Positions 1-7,922 of a stretch of DNA of 64,000 bases are shown here, one piece after another (within the stretch, counting starts at the first letter, position 1; each line of letters opens with the position of its first letter). The notes below the pieces were generated by a model, which was not told the origin of the DNA, did no database searches, and saw nothing but the letters and a program-made list of their open reading frames with translations. A program made the translations under genes and the position numbers. The stretch is taken from contig NZ_CP037423.1 of the NCBI RefSeq assembly GCF_007754155.1, positions 1,426,001 to 1,490,000 on the forward strand, read 5' to 3'. Source of the DNA: Stieleria neptunia (GTDB lineage: Bacteria; Planctomycetota; Planctomycetia; Pirellulales; Pirellulaceae).

Positions 1-171
1 TCACACAAAGGGCCACAAGAGATCAAGACGCTTGTCGCACCAAAACGCTGACGAGCTGCGGCCAGTGGACTTGAGAAGCTGGCGTCAGCCTACGGTTGCA
101 AGTCCCTGGCAACCTCAGCCCACCGCGACCGCACTTCAACCGTCGAAGCGGTAAGCAATTCGATTCAGTTC
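1..171. repeat. Dispersed repeat R, copy 1 (partial, cut by window edge)
   Basis: This segment is clearly related to the right-hand ends of two longer copies at 1651-2416 and 5206-5975. Shared blocks include GGCCAGTGGACTTGAGAA and CACCGCGACCGCAC. It ends directly at the AACG border of the attC-like site that starts at 172. A small inverted repeat (CTGACG ... CGTCAG, about 48-87) lies inside. I see no convincing gene; open frames here are also found in the other copies. Confidence 0.8.
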
Positions 172-244
172 AACGGTACGCGTCACCGGGAACGCGTGGA
201 AAGAACAGGATCGGCTTGTGTTTTCCGGTATGCGCGATGGTTCT
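172..244 (-). other. attC-like cassette recombination site 1
   Basis: This is an imperfect palindrome with an AACG border at 172 and a GTTC border at 240. The inner arms are GTCACCGG at 182 and CCGGTATGCGCGATGG. It lies immediately 3' of the minus-strand gene 252-950, the expected place for an attC in a gene cassette. On the minus strand the outer end reads CGTTGAAC, which fits the integron core GTTRRRY. Confidence 0.7.
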
Positions 245-251
245 GCCTTCG

Positions 252-950
252 CTACGGATCGCTAAACGCCAAACGCAGTTCAAATTCAGCGGGCTCTATG
301 GCCGGGTGTATCTGGACGCTCGAACGTCCGCCACGAAGAAGCCAGTCTCCTGGGTTGATAGCGCCGTCGCTTCTTTCTGTGGATGTTCCTGCGTTTGTAA
401 GTGGGTCATCTAAGATTCCGCGTGACACGCTATTGCGCCCTAGCCAGCAGTATTCGATCTTACGTGATTCGCGGTCACGTCGTAACAGCAAGACGATCCT
501 CGTGCCACCTTCGACAGATGATCCTCCGCCCTGAGTTGCCTTGCCATCAACAATGGCATCGAAAGTAAGGAAATGCCCATCCAGTTCCATCGGAACGTCG
601 ATCGTGTAGCGTCGAGCGTCTAGGAGATTCTTCAGTTCATCGGCGGAGAGAAAGCCCGCATCCATTTGTCGATAGACATGCAGATGAATGAAAGTCGAGT
701 AGATCGGCGGCCACGCGATTGCAAACAGCAGCATCGCGAGCCATGCAATTGACCTTTGAGATGGACGATTCAAATCGAGGAACTCCTGGATGGTAGAAGC
801 GACTTGGAACTGCAACTCGTAAGCCTGCTCAATCGATAGGAAAAATTCCGGTTCCGCGAAAGCAGTCCCGGGTTGGTGCCGGTCGTAGTCTCTTAGCTGT
901 GCGGCTGCAAGATTTTCGAAATCCATACCAACGATTCCTATCGAGTGCAT
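252..950 (-). CDS. Hypothetical cassette protein with one membrane segment
   Basis: The product is 232 residues and I do not recognise the family. The N-terminal 60 residues are polar and acidic. One hydrophobic segment (about residues 68-88, with LAMLLFAIAW) is followed by a soluble C-terminal half that is probably on the other side of the membrane. Met9 is an alternative start. The gene ends 8 bp before attC-like site 1, so it is the last gene of that cassette. The upstream gene 1053-1445 has the same orientation with no attC between them, so the two probably share one cassette. Confidence 0.55.
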   Translation of the reverse strand: MHSIGIVGMDFENLAAAQLRDYDRHQPGTAFAEPEFFLSIEQAYELQFQVASTIQEFLDLNRPSQRSIAWLAMLLFAIAWPPIYSTFIHLHVYRQMDAGFLSADELKNLLDARRYTIDVPMELDGHFLTFDAIVDGKATQGGGSSVEGGTRIVLLLRRDRESRKIEYCWLGRNSVSRGILDDPLTNAGTSTERSDGAINPGDWLLRGGRSSVQIHPAIEPAEFELRLAFSDP

Positions 951-1052
951 TGTACTGGTTCGTCGGTTCTCGTCGAAAAACTATTCCAGTTGCCCGCGAT
1001 TTCAGCCATACAAAGATCATCCCGTGAAGCGAATTCGAGGAATCCTAAAATT

Positions 1053-1445
1053 CTATCGTTGAATTGCGAGCTCGATTACATTGCCTTCGCGTTCGAGGAC
1101 GATCGAGTCTGGGGGCGATCCAGGTAGCGTCCAAATCTCATATGGAGGACCATTCGGTTCGGACCAGATTGTGCGATATGCGAAACGGTCCAATCCCCGG
1201 ACATTCACTCGCGGTTCGTCGTCGACGTGAGGGCCGTCAAGCCGGACGACCAAGTTGCGGTCGTTTTCGATCCAGACTTCCTTGATGCGGTAAGGTGGCA
1301 ACTCAGCGTCTTGATCCAGTGGGTAGCTCGCGATCAAAACGCCTTTTGACTGCGCGTGCTCGATGGAGCGGCATGACGGCGCTGACTCTGCCATGCAACC
1401 TAAAGATGAAATCGTAGCCGTGAAGAGTAGTGCCAATCGCATCAA
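1053..1445 (-). CDS. Small predicted lipoprotein, cassette gene
   Basis: The product is 130 residues with a typical lipoprotein signal: a short hydrophobic stretch, then a lipobox-like SSLGC, which puts the lipidated Cys at about residue 17. The mature part contains a WIENDRNLVVRLDG stretch and a LDRFAYRTIWSEPNGPPYEIW segment, suggesting a small beta-rich periplasmic domain. No family is recognised. It lies about 100 bp upstream of 252-950 on the same strand, and dispersed repeat R copy 2 lies upstream of it. Confidence 0.6.
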   Translation of the reverse strand: MMRLALLFTATISSLGCMAESAPSCRSIEHAQSKGVLIASYPLDQDAELPPYRIKEVWIENDRNLVVRLDGPHVDDEPRVNVRGLDRFAYRTIWSEPNGPPYEIWTLPGSPPDSIVLEREGNVIELAIQR

Positions 1446-1650
1446 ATTACATCCGACGAACGTTCACCGCGGCATGGCGAACGACAGACATCTCAGGAAA
1501 CGGAGAGTTGAGCATCCATTCAAGTAAACGCCGCAAGGGTCCTCCCGGGCATGTCATTATTCTGTGGTGTTTTTTGTGGCAGACCAGTCGTGCCATCGGC
1601 CGTCCAGCCAGTTTCCATGATATCAAGCTCCACGCCCCAGATCCTCCCTC

Positions 1651-2416
1651 GACCCCGGACGGGGCGTAGCGAATTCCGGCACCCCGCCCAACGGAACCTT
1701 CGGCAAAACGGAAGCCCCGGGGACCGACCGAAACATCGGGAGCGACCACTGAGAGCAAGTTGTTTTCCCAACCCGGGGACTCAGAAAGAAGGTAGGAAAA
1801 TTTCGGGGTAGGAAAACGGTGGTTGAAAAACGAGGCAAACGGGGAAACTCCGTGCTCTCTTTTCCTACCCACAATTTTCCTGCCTCCATCTCCAACCGAT
1901 GCATCTTCGACGGGATCATCATCGGTACACCCACTCCACTTCGCGTGGTGGAAGTTGGCAAGGATCCAACGCAATCTCTCGCAAGGGCGCACGAACAGCC
2001 GCCGGGTCAAGTCGAACGAGCCGTCCCTCCTAACACCGTCCGCTTTACGAATTTCGTGAACGCCCTTCATCGGCGTCGCGGTGCAAACCGCGTCTTGATC
2101 TCATAGGTGCACTTCAAACCTCCAAAGGCGCTCAACTCCCAAGGATCGGCGTGAGCGTGTGCAGAGTCGGATTCGTCTTTGAGGCAAAGAAAAACACCCT
2201 CGGACCACACAACGCGAGTGACGGGGGAGTCATGCGCCGTTGAATCACACGAAGGTCCACAAGAGATCAAGACGGCTGTCGCCCCAAAACGCTGACGACC
2301 TACGGCCAGTGGACTTGAGAATCTGGCGTCAGCTTTTCTGCCCGGAGTCCCACGCAACATGAGCGCGCCGCGACCGCACATCAACCGCCGAAGCGGTAAG
2401 CAATTCGATTAAGTTC
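1651..2416. repeat. Dispersed repeat R, copy 2 (about 770 bp)
   Basis: This copy is similar over its whole length to 5206-5975, and its right end is similar to 1-171. It starts with a GACCCCGGACGGGGCGTAGC-like sequence. It contains the inverted pair GGTAGGAAAATTTC / AATTTTCCTGCC and ends at the AACG border of attC-like site 2. Several minus-strand open frames run through it. One (2067-2384) keeps the peptide AHDSPVTRVVWS and ADPWE.SAFG.LKCT in both long copies, so it could be a decayed gene or a structured element. I annotate it as a repeat, not a gene. Confidence 0.8.
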
Positions 2417-2500
2417 AACGTCGGGCATAACCGAGTTGAGGCGAAAGATAAACCACTTCAAAGACCTCGACTCCGCAACTTCCGTTCATGCCATGGTTCG
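2417..2500 (-). other. attC-like cassette recombination site 2
   Basis: The borders are AACG at 2417 and ATGGTTCG ending at 2500. Inner arms CCGAGTTGAGG and CCTCGACTCCG can pair, leaving an AACCACTTCAAAG loop that also occurs in site 3. It lies 5 bp beyond the stop of the minus-strand gene 2505-3176. Its minus-strand end reads CGTTGAAC, matching GTTRRRY. Confidence 0.7.
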
Positions 2501-2504
2501 TTGG

Positions 2505-3176
2505 CTATTTAGTTGTGAACGGCTGGCCGTCGTACGCTCGGTAACCATCATGGCCGAGTGATTTGGCTTTTAGACTCTGGTGTTTCCGAAAATCCTCTGC
2601 CGCACCGACTATGTCACCCTCATTCAGTCTACAGACTGCCCGACACAGATACGCAATCTCGCACTTGACGTCCAGCATTATGGCCATATCCAGATCGTCG
2701 ATTGCTCGTTTGTACGCCTTCTGTCTTAATCGTGAGGAACCACGAATCGCGTATGCAAAACTCGAGTCGCTGGTGAGTTCGATTGCAGTTGAACAGTCCG
2801 CAATTGCTCCGCTGAAATCACCTAGTTCGGTTTTGGAAATAGCCCTTGTCACGTATATCTCGCAACGCGACATTCCTTGAGAAATTGCTTTCGAGAGGTC
2901 GTCAACTGCTTCTTCGTGATTGTTGGCGTATTGTCGCAAACTGCCGCGAGTGGCATAAGCTTCTGCCAGGGATGGATGATGCTCAATAACATCATTCACG
3001 GCATCCATTGCGGCAACAGGCTTGCCTGCATCAAACAAATTCCTTGCATGCTTCAATTGACCTCGAGTATCGACGTAACGCTGGCTTTCTTGTGCATCTG
3101 CAGTTGCCGAGTCCACGGCAAGACATATTGAAAGGAATCCGAGGACTGAAATTGAGCAGAAGCGTGATCGATCCAT
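2505..3176 (-). CDS. Exported tetratricopeptide repeat protein, cassette gene
   Basis: The product is 223 residues with a signal peptide (hydrophobic core VLGFLSICLAV, probable cleavage after ATADA near residue 28). It then has about four TPR-like units: A.TRGSLRQYANNHEEAVDDLSKAI, VTRAISKTELGDFSGAIADCSTAI, AIRGSSRLRQKAYKRAIDDLDMAI and a last degenerate one. TPR arrays mediate protein-protein contacts; no catalytic domain is present. The gene sits between attC-like sites 2 and 3 as a single-gene cassette. About 160 bp without a recognisable gene separates its start from site 3. Confidence 0.8.
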   Translation of the reverse strand: MDRSRFCSISVLGFLSICLAVDSATADAQESQRYVDTRGQLKHARNLFDAGKPVAAMDAVNDVIEHHPSLAEAYATRGSLRQYANNHEEAVDDLSKAISQGMSRCEIYVTRAISKTELGDFSGAIADCSTAIELTSDSSFAYAIRGSSRLRQKAYKRAIDDLDMAIMLDVKCEIAYLCRAVCRLNEGDIVGAAEDFRKHQSLKAKSLGHDGYRAYDGQPFTTK

Positions 3177-3339
3177 GACATTCCCCGCGAAGAGTGATTC
3201 GAGAAACCCACAAACCGTATCAAAAACTCGATCAGCAAGTCAATTGAGGATGAGGTCCCATTCGACGGTATTCAAACAGAGTCCATCCTTCGTGCTCTTC
3301 GTGGTTGCCAAATCCCGGCAGCAATCGATTCAGTTGTGG

Positions 3340-3423
3340 AACGTTGCCGATCAGCCGGCAGCGACGGAAGATCAACCACTTCAAAACGCCCGACTTCGCC
3401 GCTCGGTTGCATCGGATGGTTCT
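3340..3423 (-). other. attC-like cassette recombination site 3
   Basis: The borders are AACG at 3340 and ATGGTTC ending near 3422. Inner arms GATCAGCCGGCAGCGACGG and CCCGACTTCGCCGCTCGG are partly complementary. The central AACCACTTCAAA resembles the loop of site 2, suggesting the two sites are related. It directly follows the minus-strand gene 3425-3808. Confidence 0.7.
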
Positions 3424-3424
3424 G

Positions 3425-3808
3425 TCATTCTTCCGGTGTAGGAGTAGCGGTCGCGTCATACGCGGGACGAGCGCCACGCTCCCAGCGCGAGTCGTGCTGT
3501 GCGGCGTATTCGTAAACCCAAAGGGTTTCATTTGCCGCATCGTAAACAGTGTAACATCCCTGCGCGACGCCGTAAGTTGCATCAAGATACCACAGCATGT
3601 TCTCCGTTGCGGCTCCAGTACCAGTTGGAGGCGACCACCAATCAGGTGTGTCCGAGGTTGGCGAACGGATAGGGATCGATGCAATCGTTCGTGTTGTCTG
3701 CTCGCATTCCTTCGTACGGCGAAAAGAGGCATCAATTGTCGCCATTCGCGTGTGCAACTCAGCAGCGAGCGACTTGTCGAGAGCCCTGCCGTGCAGCTTC
3801 GAGTGCAT
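3425..3808 (-). CDS. Hypothetical cassette protein
   Basis: The product is 127 residues and I do not recognise it. A TGA lies in frame 30 bp upstream of the chosen ATG, so the start cannot move far. The middle has an aromatic segment (MLWYLDATYGVAQGCYTVYD, then LWVYEYAAQHDSRWE) that looks like a small folded soluble domain. No signal peptide or membrane segment is visible. The stop lies 2 bp from attC-like site 3. Confidence 0.5.
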   Translation of the reverse strand: MHSKLHGRALDKSLAAELHTRMATIDASFRRTKECEQTTRTIASIPIRSPTSDTPDWWSPPTGTGAATENMLWYLDATYGVAQGCYTVYDAANETLWVYEYAAQHDSRWERGARPAYDATATPTPEE

Positions 3809-3920
3809 CGAGAAAGGAGTCGAGACGTTGCCGGGTGTTCATTGTGCGATTAGCGACATAGCGGCGGTGCACCGTGGATCAGTGTTCATTTGCGGTGCAC
3901 AATTCCGGAAACACGAACCG

Positions 3921-4670
3921 CTAAACGACGCTTATGTCTGATTCTGTTTTAAGCAGGTCACACGGAGGATCCGATAGTCGCATGATAGTGAAATTGGTGA
4001 TTCGATCGTGTACGATTTGGAACCGCAAATAGCAGTTCGGCAGAGCGTAGCGGATCCATTCAGGGATTGTACCTTGTTTTGATGAGATGCCACCGCCGGA
4101 GTGGTCAGGGGGGCCAAAAGCAGCGATAGCATGCTTTTGGGTAGCATCTGAAGGCAAGCCGGGCAAGTCGAGCATGGGCAAGTAACGTTCGGCGAATCGA
4201 ACTGGAATTGGTCCCAGTGAATGCAAGAGTTGAGTTGAATCTAAGGGACAACAGTTAGCGATCAATGTTCCGCATAGACTTCGAGGAAGAGCGTCTTCGC
4301 ATTCGGATGTCGTGAGATCGATTTGCACAGAGAGAAGTCGGTCGTCCAGTAGGTCGAGCGATGCATCAAGTCGTTGTATGTCAGCATATCCCGAGTCGGT
4401 GCTGAACCACGGATGCAGCAACGGATTTTCGTAACCATAGTCTTCGCAATTCGGTATCTGAACGCGATAGCCACGAAAATCGCGGAAGTCAAAGATGTCG
4501 CGGACGGGGATGTTGTCCAAGGCAATTTCGCCGAAATCGGTATCGATATCGATACCCAACCGACCAGCGAATAGCGATGCGTCAGCGTGCAGGACAGATA
4601 GCGACTTGCCGTCAAGCTTAAGCAATGATTCGTTGTTCCAATTTGCGAGTGTTATAACGCGGCGCGCCAT
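3921..4670 (-). CDS. Hypothetical protein, cassette gene
   Basis: The product is 249 residues from the ATG at 4670 and begins MARRVITLANWNNES. A longer in-frame start at 4898 exists, but its extra 76 codons fall entirely inside a dispersed repeat also found at 10.7-11.0 kb, so I reject it. The protein is acidic (LGIDIDTDFGEIALD, DIFDFRDFRGYRVQIP), has no signal or membrane segment, and matches no family I know. No attC is evident between it and 3425-3808, so the two may share a cassette. Confidence 0.6.
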   Translation of the reverse strand: MARRVITLANWNNESLLKLDGKSLSVLHADASLFAGRLGIDIDTDFGEIALDNIPVRDIFDFRDFRGYRVQIPNCEDYGYENPLLHPWFSTDSGYADIQRLDASLDLLDDRLLSVQIDLTTSECEDALPRSLCGTLIANCCPLDSTQLLHSLGPIPVRFAERYLPMLDLPGLPSDATQKHAIAAFGPPDHSGGGISSKQGTIPEWIRYALPNCYLRFQIVHDRITNFTIMRLSDPPCDLLKTESDISVV

Positions 4671-4965
4671 CTGGTTCGCGCGTCCGGCCACGACGACGGC
4701 CCGTGCCATCGTCGCTTTGTGCCAATGTACTCGATCGCAATCGCCGAGAGCATCTCGCACCCATGGCGCTGCCGTTTTCGCTGGACAGCTGCGACGAAGC
4801 CCGACGGGCTGGCACAATCGGTCTGTTGGCGTCCTGGAGCGATGGACGCCGGAAGCTTGTGTCGGCCCGCTGGGCCTTGGGTATACCATTGAATCCACCC
4901 CCGGTGGCTGACACCACCGGCAGGCACTCTACCGGCCCTTCGGGCCTGAGACACTTTGCGGCTTT
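4671..4965. repeat. Dispersed repeat Q, copy 1
   Basis: This is related over its length to 10,712-11,050. Shared blocks include GCGTCCGGCC, CCATCGTCGCT, TGTGCCAATGTACTC, GTCGGCCCGCTGGGCCTTG, GAATCCAC and CCGGTGGCTGAC. The first base follows the start codon of 3921-4670. It contains short mirrored pieces typical of planctomycete intergenic repeats and no supported gene. Confidence 0.75.
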
Positions 4966-5205
4966 GCGACTTTGAGTGAGCCCCTCCGGCAAAAACGTCA
5001 GCACACCAGTCCAAGCTATCCCGGAGGGATCGCAGCGATTAGCCGGAGGTCAGCGCAGCGCCACCTCCGGGCAACGCATCCGATTTAGCCTCTCTCCCTC
5101 AGGGAGAGACGGCGTTTGCGCAGCAAGCAAACGCCAGAGAGGGCCGGCGGCTTGCGAAAGTCTTAGCGTTTTCCGCTACGATCAAATCCGTCACTTATAC
5201 AATTG
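4966..5205. other. Non-coding stretch with short mirrored repeats
   Basis: I see no gene. The stretch contains a hairpin-like pair CCCGGAGGGATCGCAGCGATTA / CCGGAGGTCAGCGCAGCG... and the palindrome CTCTCTCCCTCAGGGAGAGA, followed by an inverted GGCGTTTGCGC / GCAAACGCC. These look like small intergenic repeats and could act as weak terminators. Confidence 0.5.
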
Positions 5206-5975
5206 ACGTCCCGACGGGGTCGTAGCGAATCCCGGCACCCCGCCGAACGCAGCCTCCGGCGAAATGGAAACCTCGAAGACCGACCGAAAAACTGGGGGCG
5301 ATCGCTGGGAGCAAGTTGTTTTCCCAACCCGCTGAATGCAGGGAGAAGGTAGGAATATTTCGGTTAGAAAAACGGGGAGCTGAAAGACCAGGCACCCGGC
5401 AAACACCGCGCTCTCTTTTCCTACCCAAATCTTCCTACCTCCATGTCCAGCCGATGCATCGCCCACGGTTCATCATCAGAACACCCGCTCCGACCCGCGT
5501 TGAGGAAGCTGACGAAGACACCAACGCTATCTCTCTCAAGCCCGCGGCACAAGCCGCCGCCTCACGCCGAAGGATTTGCCCCTCAAAGCACCGTCCGCTT
5601 CACGAAACACTTGCACGCAATTCATCAGCGTCGCGATGCGAACCGCGTTTCGATCTCATGGGTGCACTTCAAACATCCAAAGGCGCTCGACTCCCAGGGA
5701 TCGGCGCGTCGTGCGTTCGATCGGATTCGTCTCTTCGTCAAAGAAAACACCCTCGACCACACGACGCGAGTGACGGGGGAGTCATGCGCCGCAGGGTTAC
5801 TCGATGGGCCACAAGAGGTCAAGACGGCTGTCGCACCCAAACGCTGACGACCTACGGCCAGTGGACTTGAGAATCTGGCGTCAGCCTACGGTTGCCAGTC
5901 CCACGCTGGCCTCAGTCCACCGCGACCGCACCTCAACCATCGAATCGGAAAACAATTCGCAGAAAGTGCAACGGC
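5206..5975. repeat. Dispersed repeat R, copy 3 (about 770 bp)
   Basis: This is the second full-length copy of the repeat at 1651-2416. It has the same block order: GACGGGGTCGTAGCGAAT start, GCAAGTTGTTTTCCCAACCC, CTCTCTTTTCCTACCCA, GTGACGGGGGAGTCATGCGCC, CGACCTACGGCCAGTGG. Unlike copies 1 and 2 it does not abut an attC; about 236 bp follow before site 4. Minus-strand frames are partly conserved between copies but contain no recognisable domain. Confidence 0.8.
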
Positions 5976-6211
5976 TTGACGCGACGACAGGCTGCAACAC
6001 CTGCCCCCCTAAACTGCCAAAAAGGCTCCTGACCCTTTTTCTCCTCCAAGCCGCCAAGGAATGGGTTCTAATCTTTGCGGCTTTGCGTGAGCCCCTTCCA
6101 GCAAGTACGTCAGCGCACCAGTCAAACCGCCGCAGATCACTTGCCACAAAAAGCACAAGAAGACACAAAAGAAGAAGTGGGCCGTGCAGTCAGGCGTCGG
6201 CTAGCAGAGCG
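5976..6211. other. Non-coding spacer, no gene seen
   Basis: The stretch contains a CTTTGCGGCTTTGCGTGAGCC segment similar to one at about 4956-4983, and an AGCACAAGAAGACACAAAAG segment similar to one at 7548-7568. These are short dispersed repeats. I see no plausible coding frame. Confidence 0.4.
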
Positions 6212-6297
6212 AACGGTAGCGATCAGCGGGGACGGGCGAACGACTTGCAAGCAGACGAGAAAACGGACCACCCGTCTCCGTTGCAACCCATGGTTCG
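6212..6297 (-). other. attC-like cassette recombination site 4
   Basis: The borders are AACG at 6212 and ATGGTTCG ending at 6297. Arms AGCGGGGACGGG and CCACCCGTCTCCGTTG can pair imperfectly. The central GACTTGCAAGCAGACGAG resembles the centre of site 8. It lies 4 bp beyond the stop of the DUF4926-type gene 6301-6534. Confidence 0.7.
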
Positions 6298-6300
6298 CCT

Positions 6301-6534
6301 CTACGCGGTCTTGCGAGTGTGGAGCAACTCACCAGCCCCGATGGGCCGTACATCGTCGGAACCAACGGTTACCAACGCAATTGTTTGGCCACCACCATCG
6401 ACGAATTCCACCTCGTATCCCTTGCCGTCCTTGTAGACGTGTACGACGGTACCCACATCACCACGAGTGAGTTTTTCGTGAGGCGGTTCGGCGTCAAGGA
6501 CAACGAGCGAGTGTTCAGCGATCATGGCAGTCAT
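6301..6534 (-). CDS. DUF4926 domain-containing protein
   Basis: The product is 77 residues. The pattern LVVLDAEPPHEKLTRGDVGTVV, VYKDGKGYEVEFVDGGGQT and ALVTVGSDDVRPI is the whole-length signature of DUF4926, a small SH3-like beta-barrel family. Such proteins usually form a pair with a DUF6883 gene, and a damaged DUF6883 frame lies directly upstream with an ATGA stop-start overlap (6531-6534). The molecular role of the family is unsettled; its genomic habits suggest toxin-antitoxin or immunity-type pairs, which is inference. It is intact and is the last gene before attC-like site 4. Confidence 0.85.
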   Translation of the reverse strand: MTAMIAEHSLVVLDAEPPHEKLTRGDVGTVVHVYKDGKGYEVEFVDGGGQTIALVTVGSDDVRPIGAGELLHTRKTA

Positions 6535-6732
6535 TCCGGATACGCGGTTACCAGGCGTGGGGGATCATCGTCTTCAACGATCCAGACCGTCAGAACCACA
6601 CCGGGACGGTGTTCGGAACGTCCGACAGTACCCAACGCTCTGTATTTTACGCCAAAGCGAGTGATTTTGGTGTCAAATGTCGTGCACCTTTACGTCCTCC
6701 ACTACGGCTCGGTGGGCATCAGGTATGGGCAT
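6531..6732 (-). pseudogene. Internally deleted DUF6883 gene
   Basis: Minus-strand translation from the ATG at 6732 gives MPIPDAHRAVVEDVKVHD, the expected DUF6883 start, then hits a stop. One frame over, the family C-terminus resumes: FGVKYRALGTVGRSEH, then VVLTVWIVEDDDPPRLVTAY and a TGA at 6531-6533. The central part of the domain (about 45 residues, normally NPDHP...KA..F) is missing at the junction, so a deletion with frameshift has inactivated it. Its TGA overlaps the start of the DUF4926 gene, and its start overlaps the end of 6719-7291. I translated this by hand; the family assignment is from memory of its conserved ends. Confidence 0.7.
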
Positions 6733-7291
6733 GCGGTTCTGCTCGATCGAGCTTTGACGGATGGTGCAGCATCAACAAGACGCTTCCAACGGCGCCCCGA
6801 TCATTACATGACGGGTCGTCCGAATGTCGAAATGAGACTCGAGGTCGAACAGACACACCAATTGTAAATCCTCCCCGATCAGACGACGGTACATCAGCAA
6901 ATCGGAATTTCGGAAGTCGAGTCGAAAAGTGAATGTCCGAATCGTTTAGGATTTCCAACGGATCACCGATGTGAATCGGAAGACCACCAATCGTAAGCTT
7001 CTCGCGGAACGGACCTTTGGTTGTCTGGATGCCATCCGGATCCTCCCCGCACAATTCGATGGAGGTGATCAATGCCGTCTCGTGGTGTTCGAGCATCAAC
7101 AGACCAAGGTTATCGTACAGGTGTGCCTTTCCGTAATGTCCGAGTACATATGCGAGGCCAATCGATGGGCCGGTCCGATTTGGCCTACCCAAAAAGTCTT
7201 GGAACGAGTCGAGCGGGACTGCGCAGGAAAGCGCGCGTCGATTGAGCGTCACCGAGTGTCGGTTGATGACGACTTCGCAAGACTTCGACAT
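6719..7291 (-). CDS. Hypothetical protein, possibly DUF7738-like
   Basis: The product is 190 residues from Met at 7291 (MSKSCEVVINRHSVTLN). An upstream Met at 7324 lies inside attC-like site 5 and is rejected. The N-terminal half has the layout of DUF7738-type proteins: a short strand VVINRHSVTL, a PLDSFQDFLGRPNRT segment, then YDNLGLLMLEHHE and a later strand LTIGGLPIHIGDPLEIL. The match is by eye and is weak. Its last 14 bp overlap the DUF6883 remnant, so three genes form one co-transcribed cassette between sites 5 and 4. Confidence 0.55.
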   Translation of the reverse strand: MSKSCEVVINRHSVTLNRRALSCAVPLDSFQDFLGRPNRTGPSIGLAYVLGHYGKAHLYDNLGLLMLEHHETALITSIELCGEDPDGIQTTKGPFREKLTIGGLPIHIGDPLEILNDSDIHFSTRLPKFRFADVPSSDRGGFTIGVSVRPRVSFRHSDDPSCNDRGAVGSVLLMLHHPSKLDRAEPHAHT

Positions 7292-7316
7292 TCGATTGGG
7301 GTTCTCCCGTAAGCAG

Positions 7317-7399
7317 AACGACACGCGTCACCTGGCACGAGCGGAAACACTTGAACTCAAAACTGACTCGATCGAGTGCTCAGGTGCACGGCATTGTTC
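7317..7399 (-). other. attC-like cassette recombination site 5
   Basis: The borders are AACG at 7317 and TTGTTCC ending at 7400. Strongly matched arms CGTCACCTGGCACGAGCGG and TCGAGTGCTCAGGTGCACGG occur almost unchanged in site 10. The GGTGCACGG motif recurs in sites 9 and 10 and, interrupted by an intron, in site 6. Confidence 0.75.
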
Positions 7400-7850
7400 C
7401 TCGGATCTCGTCGAGTACTCGGCGGCAGCGTTGAATGCAACCGATGCAAGAGAATACCGCGACGAGAAAGACGAAGCAAATTGTTGTCTGCCAAACGAGT
7501 GACACGAAGCTGGCGGACCGATCCAGCGGTGGATAGCCACGAAAAACACGAGAAGACACGAAAAGAGAACGGGCATGGTGGAGCGTGGAGAGGTTGACGG
7601 GCGATCCATCGGGACCACAGCACAGGTCCGTCGTGGCTCGGACCAAGTCTCCGATCTGCGTCAGCCAAGGGGCCGTGACGATCCAAAGCAATCAGACGCA
7701 ACGTGCGGCATCGATCAATCGACCGAAACCGTCCGACGCCGAACGCTCAACGCGGTGTGCACGCGCCTGAAAAGTGCGACGCCCAGACAATCGGCCCAAT
7801 AAATCCGGCAAGTTAGACTGGTGCCTGGAACTGCCTCGCTGCTTACGAGG
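7400..7850. other. Cassette body without a confident gene
   Basis: Between attC-like sites 5 and 6 several short minus-strand frames overlap. The best is 7380-7691 (103 residues), which has a hydrophobic segment TICFVFLVAVFSCIGCI and could encode a small membrane protein from a later start. However, its stop falls inside site 5, and part of it is the dispersed AAAACACGAGAAGACACG repeat. I do not call a gene here. Confidence 0.4.
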
Positions 7851-7922
7851 AACGTTACACATCACCGAGTCGGGACGGTTGATGCTCCACTTGTTAAAGC
7901 TCGCAAGCCCGACTTTGGTGCA
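7851..7922 (-). other. attC-like site 6, first part (split by intron)
   Basis: The border AACG is at 7851, with arms CATCACCGAGTCGGG and AAGCCCGACTTTGGTGCA. The palindrome stops at GGTGCA (7922), where intact sites continue with CGG..TGGTTC. The missing outer border is found 2.07 kb away at 9988-9999, after a group II intron. Confidence 0.75.

Noticed and set aside
950..1052. An eleventh attC between genes 252-950 and 1053-1445
   Set aside because: No AACG...GTTC palindrome with matching arms could be found in this gap.
1447..2070. Minus-strand frame of 207 codons in repeat R copy 2
   Set aside because: It lies almost wholly in repeat sequence; the third copy has the matching region in a broken frame, and no domain is visible.
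3809..3920. A degenerate attC between genes 3425-3808 and 3921-4670
   Set aside because: GGCGGTGCACCG and TGCGGTGCACAA resemble one arm, but the borders and the opposite arm are missing.
3921..4898. Longer form (325 codons) of the cassette gene ending at 3921
   Set aside because: The extra 76 codons are dispersed repeat Q sequence; the ATG at 4670 gives a natural start.
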